Notes: a model not told the origin generated them from the sequence alone. A stretch of DNA of 46,150 nucleotides from Stentor coeruleus (GCA_001970955.1 MPUH01000557.1:1-46150); one strand, 5' to 3'. Positions 18,098 to 28,330 are shown, counted from the stretch's first letter. Made by a program: numbers and translations.

Positions 18098-21000
18098 ATG
18101 GAGAGCTTTTATTTTTATCAAGAGATAATCTCCTGTTCTGCAGTAACCCATTGTGTTTTAGGGTACTTCGCCTATCACTCGCAGCAGCTTTTAGTAGCTA
18201 GGCATAATGTTATAGAGCTTTATGAGTTTACAACTCCATTAAGACTTATATGCAGAATGCCTTTGCAAGGTGAGGTTGAGTCCTTAGCTGTTCTTAAGCA
18301 TTCAAATCAAGATAAAGACTTACTTGTCATGGTTTGCAGAGATGCTAAGATAAGCACAATGATATACAATGCAAATGTAAACTCATTTGAAGTCCTGGGC
18401 TTACACTCATTTGAAAATGAAAAAGGGCTAAAAGGAGTGAATATCATTGCAGACCCAGAAAGCAGATGCCTTGCTGGAAGAATTTCTGGAAATAAAGTTT
18501 TCATCATCCCAACAAGATTGCAAGATAGATATATTAAAGAAGAAATATATACTCATGGAATTATGGGATATGATATTTATAAACCTTTATTTATTATTGA
18601 AATTCCAACATATGCAAAAAGTATGGTATTAATTAAAGGATATACAGAACCTAAATTAGCTGTTCTTCATAGTCCTCATCCATCTCAGTATCCGATGAGT
18701 GTAGAAATTTTCAGTATTAATCTTAAAAAAAAATCCTGTGAAACTTATAAGACTACTCATGGGTTATCCCCTGGTTGCCATACTTTGATACCATTAAATC
18801 CTCCTTTGACTGGAATATTGGTTATAAGTAGTAATAGCATTTATTATATTGGAGAAACGACTAATGAAGAACATAAGCTTGTGGATTATTACTTATACAA
18901 TTGTGTTTGTGAATTTCTAGACCCATTTAAACTTATGATTCTTTTGTGTACTGGAGAGTTTATTATGCTTGGACTTAATTATGTTGTTAAAGATAATACA
19001 CAAGTGTTGAATGATAAGATTAATGTTGTTGAAACTATTATTTGCTTTGATTTTCCTTGCATGTTTTCTGCTTATGAGGCAAAAATTAGATATTGTAGCC
19101 CTTTGCTATTTGTTGGATCAAGACTCCATGATTCATATGTTTTTAATTTGCAAGAATGCACAACTTTTAAAGAGTTCCAAGTGGCCCCTCCATCCGAAGA
19201 ACAAGAGTCTGCAATGGAAGAACTTAAATGCACTTACACAATGGTATCTTTTATGATGGAAAAATGTGATGAGCTTGTGGGTATAAGCGGAGCCTTATCA
19301 TCAGCAATATTCAATCGAGAAAAATCCGACAACGAAATTGCAAATGAGCTTCTTATAACAAGTGGTATTGGAAAAAACTCTTATATTTCCAAAATATCCT
19401 TAACATTATGTCCTTTAAAATTCGAAACTTTTAACGATGAAAATTTTGATGGTGCCAGTGAAATAACAGGTTTATTTTCAGTCCGTAGTAAAATTTATGA
19501 CCTTTACATAATCATCAGTAAGCCTAGATCAACTCAAGTACTTCGAATAGAAGAAAATATTGATGAAGTCACAGACTCAACTGATTTTCTAAATCGTGTT
19601 GAAACAATATCAGCAGGACGTTTAGGTCATGATCTTATTTATCAATGCTATATAGATGGTATTCGATTATTAAATGATCAAGGAAAGCTTGTAAGGGATA
19701 TTTTCAAGCCAAGTATATGGAAAATTGCTGTTGTTGGTAAGAAAGCAAGTATTTTGTATTTGGATGGTAGCATTGAAAATTACAAATTCAGTAAAGACAA
19801 GGATGAAATACTTTGTAAAATCCCAGGTCAAGCTACAAGTATATCATCATGCAGACTTCTTAGAACTCATATCCTTGCGGTAGGTAGAGAAAATGGTGAA
19901 CTAGAACTTTATTATATGTTGACAGGGACCCGTGTATTAAGTTGTAAGCATGCTTCAGAAGGGCCAGCAATAATTAGTCCTGAAGAAACAATTGAAATAC
20001 CAATTACTGAACCATGTCAAAAAATACCAGGATTGAATCCAACAGAATATCCATATATTATTGACTTGCTAATACACACAGAAAAAGACTTGATGATAAT
20101 GTGTATTATGGTTTCTACAGGACAGGTTTTCTTATACAAAAGTTTTGAAACATTTAAGTTCTCACGTATTGTCACTCCACTATACCTCGGCCCATTAGAG
20201 GTGAATAGTGAGAGGAATTTCTTTTTTGTGTTAAATCAAGGAATCTTAGTCAGTCATAAAATGAACAACTTTTGGGTTATTCTTAATGCTGAGAGAAAGG
20301 CAGTTTATGTGCATCCAGCTAAAAAAACCAATGAAATCATAACCGCATGCACTTTTCATCATCCTGAATGTCAAAATGGGTTTATTTATCGCCAAGGAAG
20401 CTTTATGGAAATAGCCAAATTTGAAGAGACTACTGAAAATGCTTTAAAACAAGAGCTTATTATGGTAAGAAAAAGATGTATAGCCACACCAAGACATGTA
20501 TTAGTCCATTTACCTTATATCATTGTATCATTTTTTACAGACAATGGTACTGTAATGTATCATTTAAAAGTGTTTGTTTATAGTGAGCCAGAAGGGTTTA
20601 TTGAAGTTAGTAGCGTACAACAATTTACTGAAAATGAAGTTATAATGGCAATGTGTATTTGCAAGTTTAGCAGAAAACTTAATCCACCTTATGAATATTT
20701 AGCTATTGGTACTGGGATGATTGGCACTGAAGATACAACTTCTCAAGGACGTTTGATTTTATTTGCTTTTAATGAAGGGAAACTTGTATATCAAGCTTTA
20801 CATCGTAAACCTGGGCTTAAAGGTTGTGTCTCTGCTTTAGGGTCTTTTGAAGGTTATTTACTTGTAGGAGTTGGTTCTGAGTTTAAAATTTTCAGTTTTG
20901 TTGATGAAGAAGGACAAGAATGGCTTGAGCCTATAGCATTTTATTATGGATATACTATGTCAACAGGTATTGATATTCATAAATCAATGGTACTTTGTAC

Positions 21001-21568
21001 GGATACTTTAAACCAAATGTACCTTTTGCAATATGATGAAGCTAATAGTCAGAAAAACTTGAAACTCAAAGGTCAGTATTTTAGAGAACTTTTCCCTTTA
21101 TCAGTGAGTTTCCATGAAGATCGACAAGTAGTTGCAGATCAGTTTAAGAATATTCATATTTTTATATGCCATTCAACATCGGATAAAATAGAAAAGGTTG
21201 GAGATTTACATACTGGACTTACGGTTTATAGTTTTTGCAACTTCGGGTCTTACTTGCTGATGATAAGTCAGGAAGGAGCGATTTCTGCTTTATTTTTGAG
21301 CAATGAAGCTGTTTATAAAAGAGTTCATACATTGCATAATGCTATGCTAGAGACACTTCCTAATAGAGGAGGATTAAACTCAAGAGGATATAGGCTATCT
21401 TCAACACAAGAAAAGGAAAGACTGAGGAAAAGCGTGCTAGACTTGACTTATGTTTTGAATTATTGTTATTTGTCTGCACCACTTCAGAGGCTTATTGCTA
21501 GGAATATAGGAACAGTGCCTCATAATGTCCTTGTAGAGCTTTCTGAACTTAACAATTTATTTAGCTAA
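18098..21568 (+). CDS. CPSF160 (CPSF1/Cft1), cleavage and polyadenylation specificity factor large subunit
   Basis: This 1,156-residue protein shows the diverged WD40-like beta-propeller architecture shared by CPSF160, DDB1 and SF3b130. The C terminus decides for CPSF160: 'RVHTLHNAMLETLPNRGGLN' followed by 'SRGYRL', then 'LNYCYLSAPLQRLIARNIGT', close to the family's tail of 'LHTLQNAM...GLNPRAFR' and 'YLYLS...KKIGT'. The segment 'YEYLAIGTGMIGTEDTTSQG' followed by 'RLILFAF' matches the family's 'YIAAGT...RGRI' propeller strand. CPSF160 scaffolds the polyadenylation-signal recognition module with CPSF30 and WDR33 in the nucleus. It is directly downstream of, and in the same direction as, another RNA 3'-end enzyme with a 6-nt gap (TTATAA), so little room exists for a separate promoter. 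Confidence 0.9.
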   Translation: MESFYFYQEIISCSAVTHCVLGYFAYHSQQLLVARHNVIELYEFTTPLRLICRMPLQGEVESLAVLKHSNQDKDLLVMVCRDAKISTMIYNANVNSFEVLGLHSFENEKGLKGVNIIADPESRCLAGRISGNKVFIIPTRLQDRYIKEEIYTHGIMGYDIYKPLFIIEIPTYAKSMVLIKGYTEPKLAVLHSPHPSQYPMSVEIFSINLKKKSCETYKTTHGLSPGCHTLIPLNPPLTGILVISSNSIYYIGETTNEEHKLVDYYLYNCVCEFLDPFKLMILLCTGEFIMLGLNYVVKDNTQVLNDKINVVETIICFDFPCMFSAYEAKIRYCSPLLFVGSRLHDSYVFNLQECTTFKEFQVAPPSEEQESAMEELKCTYTMVSFMMEKCDELVGISGALSSAIFNREKSDNEIANELLITSGIGKNSYISKISLTLCPLKFETFNDENFDGASEITGLFSVRSKIYDLYIIISKPRSTQVLRIEENIDEVTDSTDFLNRVETISAGRLGHDLIYQCYIDGIRLLNDQGKLVRDIFKPSIWKIAVVGKKASILYLDGSIENYKFSKDKDEILCKIPGQATSISSCRLLRTHILAVGRENGELELYYMLTGTRVLSCKHASEGPAIISPEETIEIPITEPCQKIPGLNPTEYPYIIDLLIHTEKDLMIMCIMVSTGQVFLYKSFETFKFSRIVTPLYLGPLEVNSERNFFFVLNQGILVSHKMNNFWVILNAERKAVYVHPAKKTNEIITACTFHHPECQNGFIYRQGSFMEIAKFEETTENALKQELIMVRKRCIATPRHVLVHLPYIIVSFFTDNGTVMYHLKVFVYSEPEGFIEVSSVQQFTENEVIMAMCICKFSRKLNPPYEYLAIGTGMIGTEDTTSQGRLILFAFNEGKLVYQALHRKPGLKGCVSALGSFEGYLLVGVGSEFKIFSFVDEEGQEWLEPIAFYYGYTMSTGIDIHKSMVLCTDTLNQMYLLQYDEANSQKNLKLKGQYFRELFPLSVSFHEDRQVVADQFKNIHIFICHSTSDKIEKVGDLHTGLTVYSFCNFGSYLLMISQEGAISALFLSNEAVYKRVHTLHNAMLETLPNRGGLNSRGYRLSSTQEKERLRKSVLDLTYVLNYCYLSAPLQRLIARNIGTVPHNVLVELSELNNLFS

Positions 21569-23067
21569 TAAATAATTATAAGGTAAAATTGCTATTTTTG
21601 CTAGAATGAAAGGTATAAATTGGTTTAAAGGAACCTTTACATTTAATAATTTTTTTAAGATGATGCTTTTTATATGTAATTCTATATTATAATTTTGAAT
21701 ATCTGCTCCTTAAGCAAGCTAATAGAAGTGATATTTTAAAACAGAAGGAAACTATGCTTAAATTATGGCTTTAGTTACTTCCTAATTTAAGTATGCTATA
21801 ACTCATTTTAGGTTATTCATATTTTATTCACTAGGAAGCTGCTTATCAGGAAAACATAGAGTTAAGCTATATTAGAGAAGATACAAATTTAAACAAATAG
21901 CTGCTTAAGAGATTATGATTGTATGGAAAATTTATATGACAGAATGAAAAAAAAAAAAAACTGAACGAATACTAAAGGGGGGTTCATAAAATATTATATT
22001 AGATATTACAAAAGAGAGTAAACTTTACAGACACAGAATCAGAATATTAAATAACTGTTGTAAAATCATTCTAAATTCTACTCAAAATTCTAATGCACAT
22101 ATAAATCAACTATACGAATTATTTAAATATCTTTTTTGCCAAGTAATCAATGCTAATATAAATACTGACTATATCTAAGGTATTACACAAAGAACTAATA
22201 TTCAATCCTGTTACAAGAATTTTTAAAGATAGCAAATAATTTTTAAACTTAAATATTTTTTTAAATTCAAAAACAATTTCGAAAAACAAGATATAATAAA
22301 TAAAGATTTGGCTATTAAGATTAATGAGCTTGCTTTTAATATTTTCAGATTAAAACTTGAAAACAAAAATAATCAATCATAGTCAAAGAAGAGGAAATAA
22401 AAAATTCTTAAGCTTTTACCCTACATACAATTAAGTTTTTATGTGTATTGACTAAACCATTATATTTAAATATAGTTTTACTTGATGAAAAGGAAAGAAT
22501 CTTATAAGGAAACAAAAGGAAATAGAGAGAAAATACTAGAAGTAATTAAATAAAAATTAGCAAGATAAATGCTCAGTGTATAAGATAATTTATATGATAT
22601 GCTCCTATAAATTAAGCATAAGAAAAGTTTATAAACCAGAATATACAAGAAAATATTAATAATAAAAATTCTTATTATGGTCAGGCAATGAATTGCATAA
22701 AACCTTAAATATTACTTAAGCATTCTTTTGAAATTTTGAATAATTCAGATATAAAGGCATAAATGATAATAAGTTTTTATAGAGAAATATTTTATTATTA
22801 TCTTCAAAACTTTAATTAGCTGTCCTTTTCAATAAAATCACAAGCTTAAAAATATATAAGCCTAGTCATATCTAATCTATTTTGTTATACAATGAATGCT
22901 ACAAACAAGAATAAAGTGAATTAAAAAATTCTTATTAAGACCAAGGATTTAATATCATTTCAACATAAGCTTTAAAAGTTTATTAAAGTTTCAAAAACTA
23001 ATATATTCAATTTAAATATAGTATATTTACAAAAATTACTATACTACTTCCATGGATATATAATAAA
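21569..23067. other. 1.5-kb AT-rich gap, no confident gene
   Basis: No intact ORF of note. It contains an A-homopolymer near 21947-21960 and a GGGGGG run near 21977. Parts of the plus strand (about 22050-22660 and 22670-22990) read as Lys/Asn/Ile-rich peptide broken mainly by TAA and TAG, which could be a decayed gene but could equally be AT-rich chance sequence. I assign nothing. Confidence 0.5.
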
Positions 23068-23451
23068 ATGGAAATTAGCATTCCATCATATAGAGAAATC
23101 AACAATGGGAAAAAATCATTTATTGTTTTTAGTATCGATGTATCTTTTAGAGAATGGCGCAATGTAGTTGAAAAAAGATACTCTGAATTCACAGAACTTC
23201 ATGATGTGATGAAGCTAATAAAAAAAATCATAAAAAAGCCAATTCCCTCTATTCCATCTCAGATGGCTTTTAAATCTTTGGTAAGTAAACTTTCTGAAGA
23301 TGATTTAGAACAGAGAAGAATAGATTTAGAGGAATACTTGAAAATGCTTGAACGCTCACCTTGTGCTAGGCACAGCAAGTTTTTCCCTGAATTTGTAGGC
23401 TTACCACTAAGATTTAGAGACGATTGGGCCTTAGGTTTCAATGAAAACTAA
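23068..23451 (+). CDS. Single-domain PX (phox homology) protein
   Basis: This 127-residue protein is essentially one PX domain, a fold that binds phosphoinositides (usually PI3P) on endosomal membranes. The core motif KRYSEF at 36-41 carries the expected lipid-binding Arg and Tyr; a Pro-rich loop follows ('KPIPSIPSQM'), then 'RRIDLEEYLKML', which matches the C-terminal PX helix. It resembles small sorting nexins of the SNX3 type but has only a short tail. The start is the first ATG, directly before the first PX strand. Confidence 0.85.
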   Translation: MEISIPSYREINNGKKSFIVFSIDVSFREWRNVVEKRYSEFTELHDVMKLIKKIIKKPIPSIPSQMAFKSLVSKLSEDDLEQRRIDLEEYLKMLERSPCARHSKFFPEFVGLPLRFRDDWALGFNEN

Positions 23452-23639
23452 AATATTGATAATAATTTAGAATAACTATGTGGAAAAATTTAGATATGAT
23501 GCTAAATGGAAAAAATATACACTGAAATTACAATGGTGAAATAAATTATAGTTTATAAAATAAGCATTTATTTTACCTGAAGGTAAGCTACTCAATAAAA
23601 TTGGTATAAAGTAGATAATTCATTTGATTATGTTTCAAT

Positions 23640-24041
23640 TTTATATTTAAATTTAAGATATACATTCAAAATTATTAATGACATATAGTATTTCATAGAC
23701 TTTTAATGATAAATATAAAATCTTCAATAGAAAAATTATCAAAATAAATCATTTATTACTTGGAGTCTATTATCTTTCATCAAATGCTTTTATATGTTGC
23801 ATATATAGTATTTGTTAAAATTTGGTAAATTTAAATTTCTTTTCTATAACTTTATTGATATCCGACGAGCGTATCAAATTTAAACCTTTAAGTTTTAATC
23901 TCTTCACTTAAATGCCTAAAAGTTCAGTTGTAGTAGTTTTAGGTGTTATATAAAAACTCAAAGTTATTAGCAAGCATTTCATCAGCAAGATTTTCCTTAT
24001 AAAGTTCTTGAAGTATAAAGCTTTCAAGGGGTGCATTTTGC
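23640..24041 (-). pseudogene. Probable gene relic, family unknown
   Basis: On the minus strand from about 24041 the frame reads 'APLESFILQELYKENLADEM' and continues 'FEFLYNT*NYYN*TFRHLSEE' and 'RFKFDTLVGYQ*SYRKEI'. This is a charged, helical, protein-like sequence broken by TAA, TGA and TAA. Below ~23830 the signal fades. I do not recognise the family. It overlaps the stretch upstream of the coiled-coil gene, which argues against starting that gene early. Confidence 0.45.
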
Positions 24042-24111
24042 TTTTTTTTGTAGTTTTCACTGCTTAGGGATTTATGAAAAATTAACTAATTTAAACATAG
24101 TAATAAAAAAA

Positions 24112-25185
24112 ATGGGCTGTTCCTATGGTAAAGCTTCAGCTATTCAAGAATTAAACCAGATCATAAAGCAAATAAGCTTAGAGAATATTCAACTTGAAAA
24201 AGAGAGAGACAAGCTAAAAAGTCAACATGACGACAGGCCAGAAGAAGAAAAAGATAGTTTACAAGACTTACGAATAATGCACAGTGACTTAGAGAAAGAG
24301 ATAAAAGAACTAAAAGATATCATGAATGACTTCGTTCCCCAAGGAGAAACTACAGATCCTTCAAATATGACCGTAAAAGCCGGTATAGAAAAAATTACTG
24401 AAATTCAAAGAGAACTTGAAGAAAAATCACAGAAAATCAGAGATATGATAACGAAGCGAGAAGAAATAAAAAAAGAGCATGAGTCTTTAGAAAGTCTTAT
24501 CGGTGAAACTGAAAAACAAATTGCTGATCTGGAAACTGCAATTGAATCACAAGAAGAAACTTTGAAAGACCAAGAAAATATTGAAGAGAAACTCCAAATG
24601 TTTGAAAAAGAAAAATCAGTACTTATTGACGAACTCCGAGAAGCTGAAAATATTTATAAAGATTTATCAGAAGAAGTTAAACATTGGGAAGGGGATGAAA
24701 ACAGTAATACAGCTGAAAAACATTCTTATGAAGCTTTATTATCTTTATCTGAAAGTGATGTTAACAGAGAACTGAAAATAGTTGAAAAAGAACTGGAAGA
24801 TCTTAGCTCACAGATTAAAGACTTAGAACTGAAAGAAGCTGAACTTCAGCAAATGGATAACTATATTGCATCTTTGCAGAGTAAACTAAGCTCTAATAGT
24901 AAAAATGCTAATATTAAGCAGCAAATATTAGAAAGTCAAGAGAGAATTGAAAATTTGAAGCAGGAAAAGAAAAATGTTAAGGAAGAAGTAACAAAGCTAA
25001 GAAAGTTTACTTCTATAACGCAAGATGGAACTAATGGAAAGATTCAAGCGCTTAATGAAATTCTTGAAAGGAGGAGAATTGCTGGGGACTCAAGTGATAG
25101 GTCAGAAAAAGAAAGCATAGTCAGTGATGTTGAGGAAACCTTGAAAAGAGCGAAAGAATTCTCTCTAAATATGAGAGATCGTTAA
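24112..25185 (+). CDS. N-acylated coiled-coil protein
   Basis: From the chosen start the protein is 357 residues and begins MGCSYGKAS. Gly2 with Ser at position 6 or 7 fits N-myristoylation, and Cys3 is a likely palmitoylation site, so it is probably membrane-tethered. Nearly all of residues 10-330 is heptad-like, Glu/Lys/Leu-rich coiled coil ('EEKSQKIRDMITKREEIKKE', 'LKIVEKELEDLSSQIKDLEL'), ending in a short Ser/Asp-rich tail. The frame is open 27 codons further upstream to an ATG at 24031. I rejected that start because the extension is hydrophobic and unlike the rest, it overlaps a relic, and the 24112 ATG sits in an A-rich context and creates an acylation signal. Function unknown. Confidence 0.75.
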   Translation: MGCSYGKASAIQELNQIIKQISLENIQLEKERDKLKSQHDDRPEEEKDSLQDLRIMHSDLEKEIKELKDIMNDFVPQGETTDPSNMTVKAGIEKITEIQRELEEKSQKIRDMITKREEIKKEHESLESLIGETEKQIADLETAIESQEETLKDQENIEEKLQMFEKEKSVLIDELREAENIYKDLSEEVKHWEGDENSNTAEKHSYEALLSLSESDVNRELKIVEKELEDLSSQIKDLELKEAELQQMDNYIASLQSKLSSNSKNANIKQQILESQERIENLKQEKKNVKEEVTKLRKFTSITQDGTNGKIQALNEILERRRIAGDSSDRSEKESIVSDVEETLKRAKEFSLNMRDR

Positions 25186-25491
25186 TCTTAGTTTAAAATT
25201 ATTGGTAGTTTGCAATATTTTTATAGTGAATTTATTAGAATGATATAAATTTTAAATGCAATACTTCCACATTCTATCCCATATTTTAACTATAATTTTA
25301 GAAATTTTGAATAAAATTATGGGATTTTGATTAGATAAATTTAAAGGCTCGGTTGATTAAAATAGTAAGGGTGGTTTAGTTGCAAAATCTGCGTTAGCAT
25401 TAATTTACTCTACATATTGTTTGAGATATATAAATATTTAAAGTTTAAGCTAAAACTTTCATTTTCCCACTAATACAAAAAGCTCATAAAT
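25186..25491. other. Intergenic, ~300 bp
   Basis: AT-rich spacer between two plus-strand genes. I see no ORF or RNA structure in it; it presumably holds the 3' UTR of the coiled-coil gene and the promoter of Rpn3. Confidence 0.5.
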
Positions 25492-26775
25492 ATGGCTGAC
25501 CTCCCTGCATCGCTAATCAAGGCACTTGATAGTCTCGAAAAAGCTGCAGAAAGCAAAGACAGCAAAATCTGCGCACTTTCCTTACGGCTTCTCCATGGAT
25601 TTCGCAGTAAAATAAATTTGTCCACATTAGCAAGCCTTTTCAAAATCTGCTTTAACAAAGAAGTTCAATGGGGAGAAAATCAAACAGTATATACAGTGCA
25701 GTATAAATCTGCTGAGGTTGCATTGTATTTATCTATATTAAGTGTAATGCTGTTGATAAAAGAAAATAGATTGCGGGAAGCTGAAGAGATCACTAAATTT
25801 GAACTTCAAAAGACCCATAGTAGAAACTCTCAACCATTGATAGCAAAGTTATACTATTATCTAGGTTATATCTATGAATTAAAAGCTGATTTAGATGTCA
25901 AAGAGTTTTTACAATATTATAGAACAAGTTGTTTGAAACATGATACTTTTTCCCAAGCAGTGCTGATAAATGTGATTTTAAGATTTTACTTGCTCACCAA
26001 CAAGGTAAGACTAGCCAAAGAGTTTTCTGAGAAGACTGGCTTTCCTGATACTTCTGGGTACCCTGAAATAGCAAGGAATCAGTTTTATCTAGGAAAAATA
26101 AAAGCTCTGACTTTGAATTATACTGAATCTCATGGCCACTTGGTTCAAGCTGCTAGAAAAGCCCCAGAAAATGGAGCGAAAGGTTTCAAACTAGCAGTTG
26201 AAAAACTTAGAATCTTGATCGAGCTTCTTATGGGAACAATTCCATCTCGTAAAAGCCTCCTTGCTATGAAAGGAGTTATACCTTATGTTGATCTTATTCG
26301 TGCAGTAAGAATGGGTGAACTTGATAAGTTTGCAGAAGTTCTCGATAATAACAAAACAATTTATATAGAAGATATGAATTATTCTTTAGTTACTCGACTT
26401 AGACATATTGTTATTAAATCAGGACTTAAAAGAATCAATCTTGCTTATTCAGCTATTTCTATACAGGATGTTGCATATAAACTTGGCCTTAAACCACAAG
26501 ATACTGAGTTTATTATTGCTAAAGCTATTCGTGATGGAGTTATAGAAGCTTTCATTGACCATGAATCTAAAGAGCTTAAATCAAAGACTATTGAAGATGT
26601 TTATACCACGAATGACCCACAAACATTTTTACAGAAGAGAATCGATTTTTGTATTGGGCTAAGGAATGATACTGTTAAAGCTATGCAATTCCCTCAGAAT
26701 AAAAACAACGCAGAAGTTAAGGAAAACAATGAAGATATTGACTTTGATTTGCTTAGTGATGATGATGATTTTTAG
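25492..26775 (+). CDS. 26S proteasome regulatory subunit Rpn3/PSMD3 (PCI domain)
   Basis: This 427-residue protein is a lid subunit of the 26S proteasome. The N-terminal two thirds are TPR-like helices ('LYYYLGYIYELKADL'). The PCI winged-helix region includes 'SIQDVAYKLGLKPQDTEFII' and 'AKAIRDGVIEAFIDHESKEL', which are characteristic of Rpn3. The C terminus ('KRIDFCIGLRNDTVKAMQFP' then an acidic tail 'LLSDDDDF') matches the end of PSMD3. It is shorter than animal PSMD3, mainly at the N terminus. It converges with the EF-hand gene, with only 28 nt between the two stop codons. Confidence 0.9.
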   Translation: MADLPASLIKALDSLEKAAESKDSKICALSLRLLHGFRSKINLSTLASLFKICFNKEVQWGENQTVYTVQYKSAEVALYLSILSVMLLIKENRLREAEEITKFELQKTHSRNSQPLIAKLYYYLGYIYELKADLDVKEFLQYYRTSCLKHDTFSQAVLINVILRFYLLTNKVRLAKEFSEKTGFPDTSGYPEIARNQFYLGKIKALTLNYTESHGHLVQAARKAPENGAKGFKLAVEKLRILIELLMGTIPSRKSLLAMKGVIPYVDLIRAVRMGELDKFAEVLDNNKTIYIEDMNYSLVTRLRHIVIKSGLKRINLAYSAISIQDVAYKLGLKPQDTEFIIAKAIRDGVIEAFIDHESKELKSKTIEDVYTTNDPQTFLQKRIDFCIGLRNDTVKAMQFPQNKNNAEVKENNEDIDFDLLSDDDDF

Positions 26776-26803
26776 CTAGGATAATATTATGAGTTTGGAA
26801 AGG

Positions 26804-28330
26804 TTAATTAAGTTTAGGAGTGATTTCTTCAATGAACTCAGAGTAGTTTATTCGATGATCAAAGTCTTTATCATAACGCTCAATAAGTATTTCAAGTTCA
26901 GCTATTGACGGAAGTTCTCTGTGTCGTGAAAAGACATTTTGTATTTCTCCAATTGTAATCATCCCATCCTGATCTTTATCAATTTCCTCAAAGACTTCAT
27001 AGAAATTTATCCATTTTTTGCTAGTAATATTTTTTCTTAAGTTTTCAGCTAAAACTTCACTTTGCAGCTGCAATCTGAGGACTCTAATTATTTGATCTAT
27101 TGTATCAGAAGTAAAAACAGCCAATCGGTTATAAGGAGGGGTAATTACTTCTCTTTTATTTCTAAGCATCTGAGCATAATATCTATCTCTAGGTAAATAC
27201 ATCCTTTCAAAGTCAGAAAATCTTATAGCTAAGTCTCTATATGAACTATAATGCCTTATAAGTAAATAAACTTCATCAATATCATAAGGAATACTCAAGG
27301 ATTTCAGAAGATCCTCAACATCAGATGCAGTGAAAAAGTTCTTGTCATTAATATCAAAAACTCTGAAGAAATCAATCAAAGTAAATTCAGGTTTTTTAGC
27401 CAAAATTATTCTTTCTCTTTCAACATCTAAATCTAATCTTATTTGTGCTGAAAATGTATTAACAATATGCTTCATATCATCATAAGGTACACATGTGAAG
27501 AGTTTAGACATCATCGACTTGTTTAACATTTTTTGATTAATTTTCTTTGATGAGGATTTATTTGGAGAACTGTAATTAGACTTATTAGGACTTGCTTTTG
27601 CTGAAGTTTTTCTCAGTGGAGAGTGGTTTGAAGCTTTTCTCGGAGCACTTTGTGGTCTTTCTTTTTTGCAAGGAAGTACACTAGCAATAAAGTCCTCATA
27701 ACTAATTTTACTATCATTATCAGTGTCTATACGGCGTATTATACCATTTAGATCCTGCATGGTAATTGAGTATCCATTTCTCCTAAGAAAATCACGGATT
27801 TCATAAACATTTATAGAGTTCAATTTATCAACATCAACTGCTCTAAATGCATTAATAGGAGTAAAATCTACTCTTGAAGCTAAACTTTTTTTTAGAGTCT
27901 CTAATTGTGCTTGATAACTTGCTTCTAGTTCAATATGCCTTGCTACTGAGTTTTCAGTATATGCATTTACTGGGTAGACATTTCTTGATAAAACAACTCT
28001 TTGTAATTCTAAATCTTCTGAAGGCAAGACTAAGGCTTGAAATTCTTCTAAACTCAGTTTTCCATCATTGTTAGAGTCATATTGCCTTATAACCAATGCT
28101 AAGTTAGATCTGAGTACTGAAATTCCTACTTGCGATAAAAATGCTTTCAAATCTCCGATATCCAGTTTTCCGTTAGTCTGTGAGTCAAGAATGCGGAAAA
28201 TCGAATACATATCAAAATTAGGGTTACTGCATATGTCTTGTCTACTTCTTTCAATTGACCTTTCACACTCAGCAATTTGGAATAAAAGTCGAGCGATTCT
28301 TCTTTCAGTCTCTAGATTCAGCATTTTCAA
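26804..28330 (-). CDS. Protein with four EF-hand pairs (eight hands, about half canonical)
   Basis: This 508-residue protein has EF-hand loops in pairs. Pair 1 is 'DSQTNGKLDIGD' (~49, weak) and 'DSNNDGKLSLEE' (~85, canonical). Pair 2 is 'DVDKLNSINVYE' (~162, degenerate) and 'DTDNDSKISYED' (~200, canonical). Pair 3 is 'DINDKNFFTASD' (~322) and 'SSYRDLAIRFSD' (~357), both degenerate. Pair 4 is 'DKDQDGMITIGE' (~452, canonical) and 'DKDFDHRINYSE' (~487, near canonical). A basic Ser/Pro/Lys-rich linker (~225-265, 'RKTSAKASPNKS') separates the two halves, so the gene looks like a duplicated four-hand unit. It is a calcium sensor or buffer of unknown target. The same window encodes calcineurin A and a giant scaffold likely to bind calcium proteins, but no direct link is shown. 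Confidence 0.85.
   Translation of the reverse strand: MKMLNLETERRIARLLFQIAECERSIERSRQDICSNPNFDMYSIFRILDSQTNGKLDIGDLKAFLSQVGISVLRSNLALVIRQYDSNNDGKLSLEEFQALVLPSEDLELQRVVLSRNVYPVNAYTENSVARHIELEASYQAQLETLKKSLASRVDFTPINAFRAVDVDKLNSINVYEIRDFLRRNGYSITMQDLNGIIRRIDTDNDSKISYEDFIASVLPCKKERPQSAPRKASNHSPLRKTSAKASPNKSNYSSPNKSSSKKINQKMLNKSMMSKLFTCVPYDDMKHIVNTFSAQIRLDLDVERERIILAKKPEFTLIDFFRVFDINDKNFFTASDVEDLLKSLSIPYDIDEVYLLIRHYSSYRDLAIRFSDFERMYLPRDRYYAQMLRNKREVITPPYNRLAVFTSDTIDQIIRVLRLQLQSEVLAENLRKNITSKKWINFYEVFEEIDKDQDGMITIGEIQNVFSRHRELPSIAELEILIERYDKDFDHRINYSEFIEEITPKLN

Noticed and set aside
21569..23067. Reading TAA/TAG as Gln and TGA as Trp (Condylostoma-like code) makes several gaps look like continuous genes.
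   Set aside because: About 20 intact genes with thousands of codons contain no in-frame stop, and in the PP6 and ZnT relics stops also stand for Tyr, Cys and Gly and are accompanied by frameshifts. In AT-rich DNA any frame looks open once all stops are read through.
24031..24111. Earlier start for the coiled-coil gene at 24031.
   Set aside because: The 27-codon extension is hydrophobic, unlike the rest, and overlaps an antisense relic; the ATG at 24112 gives a sensible N-acylation signal.
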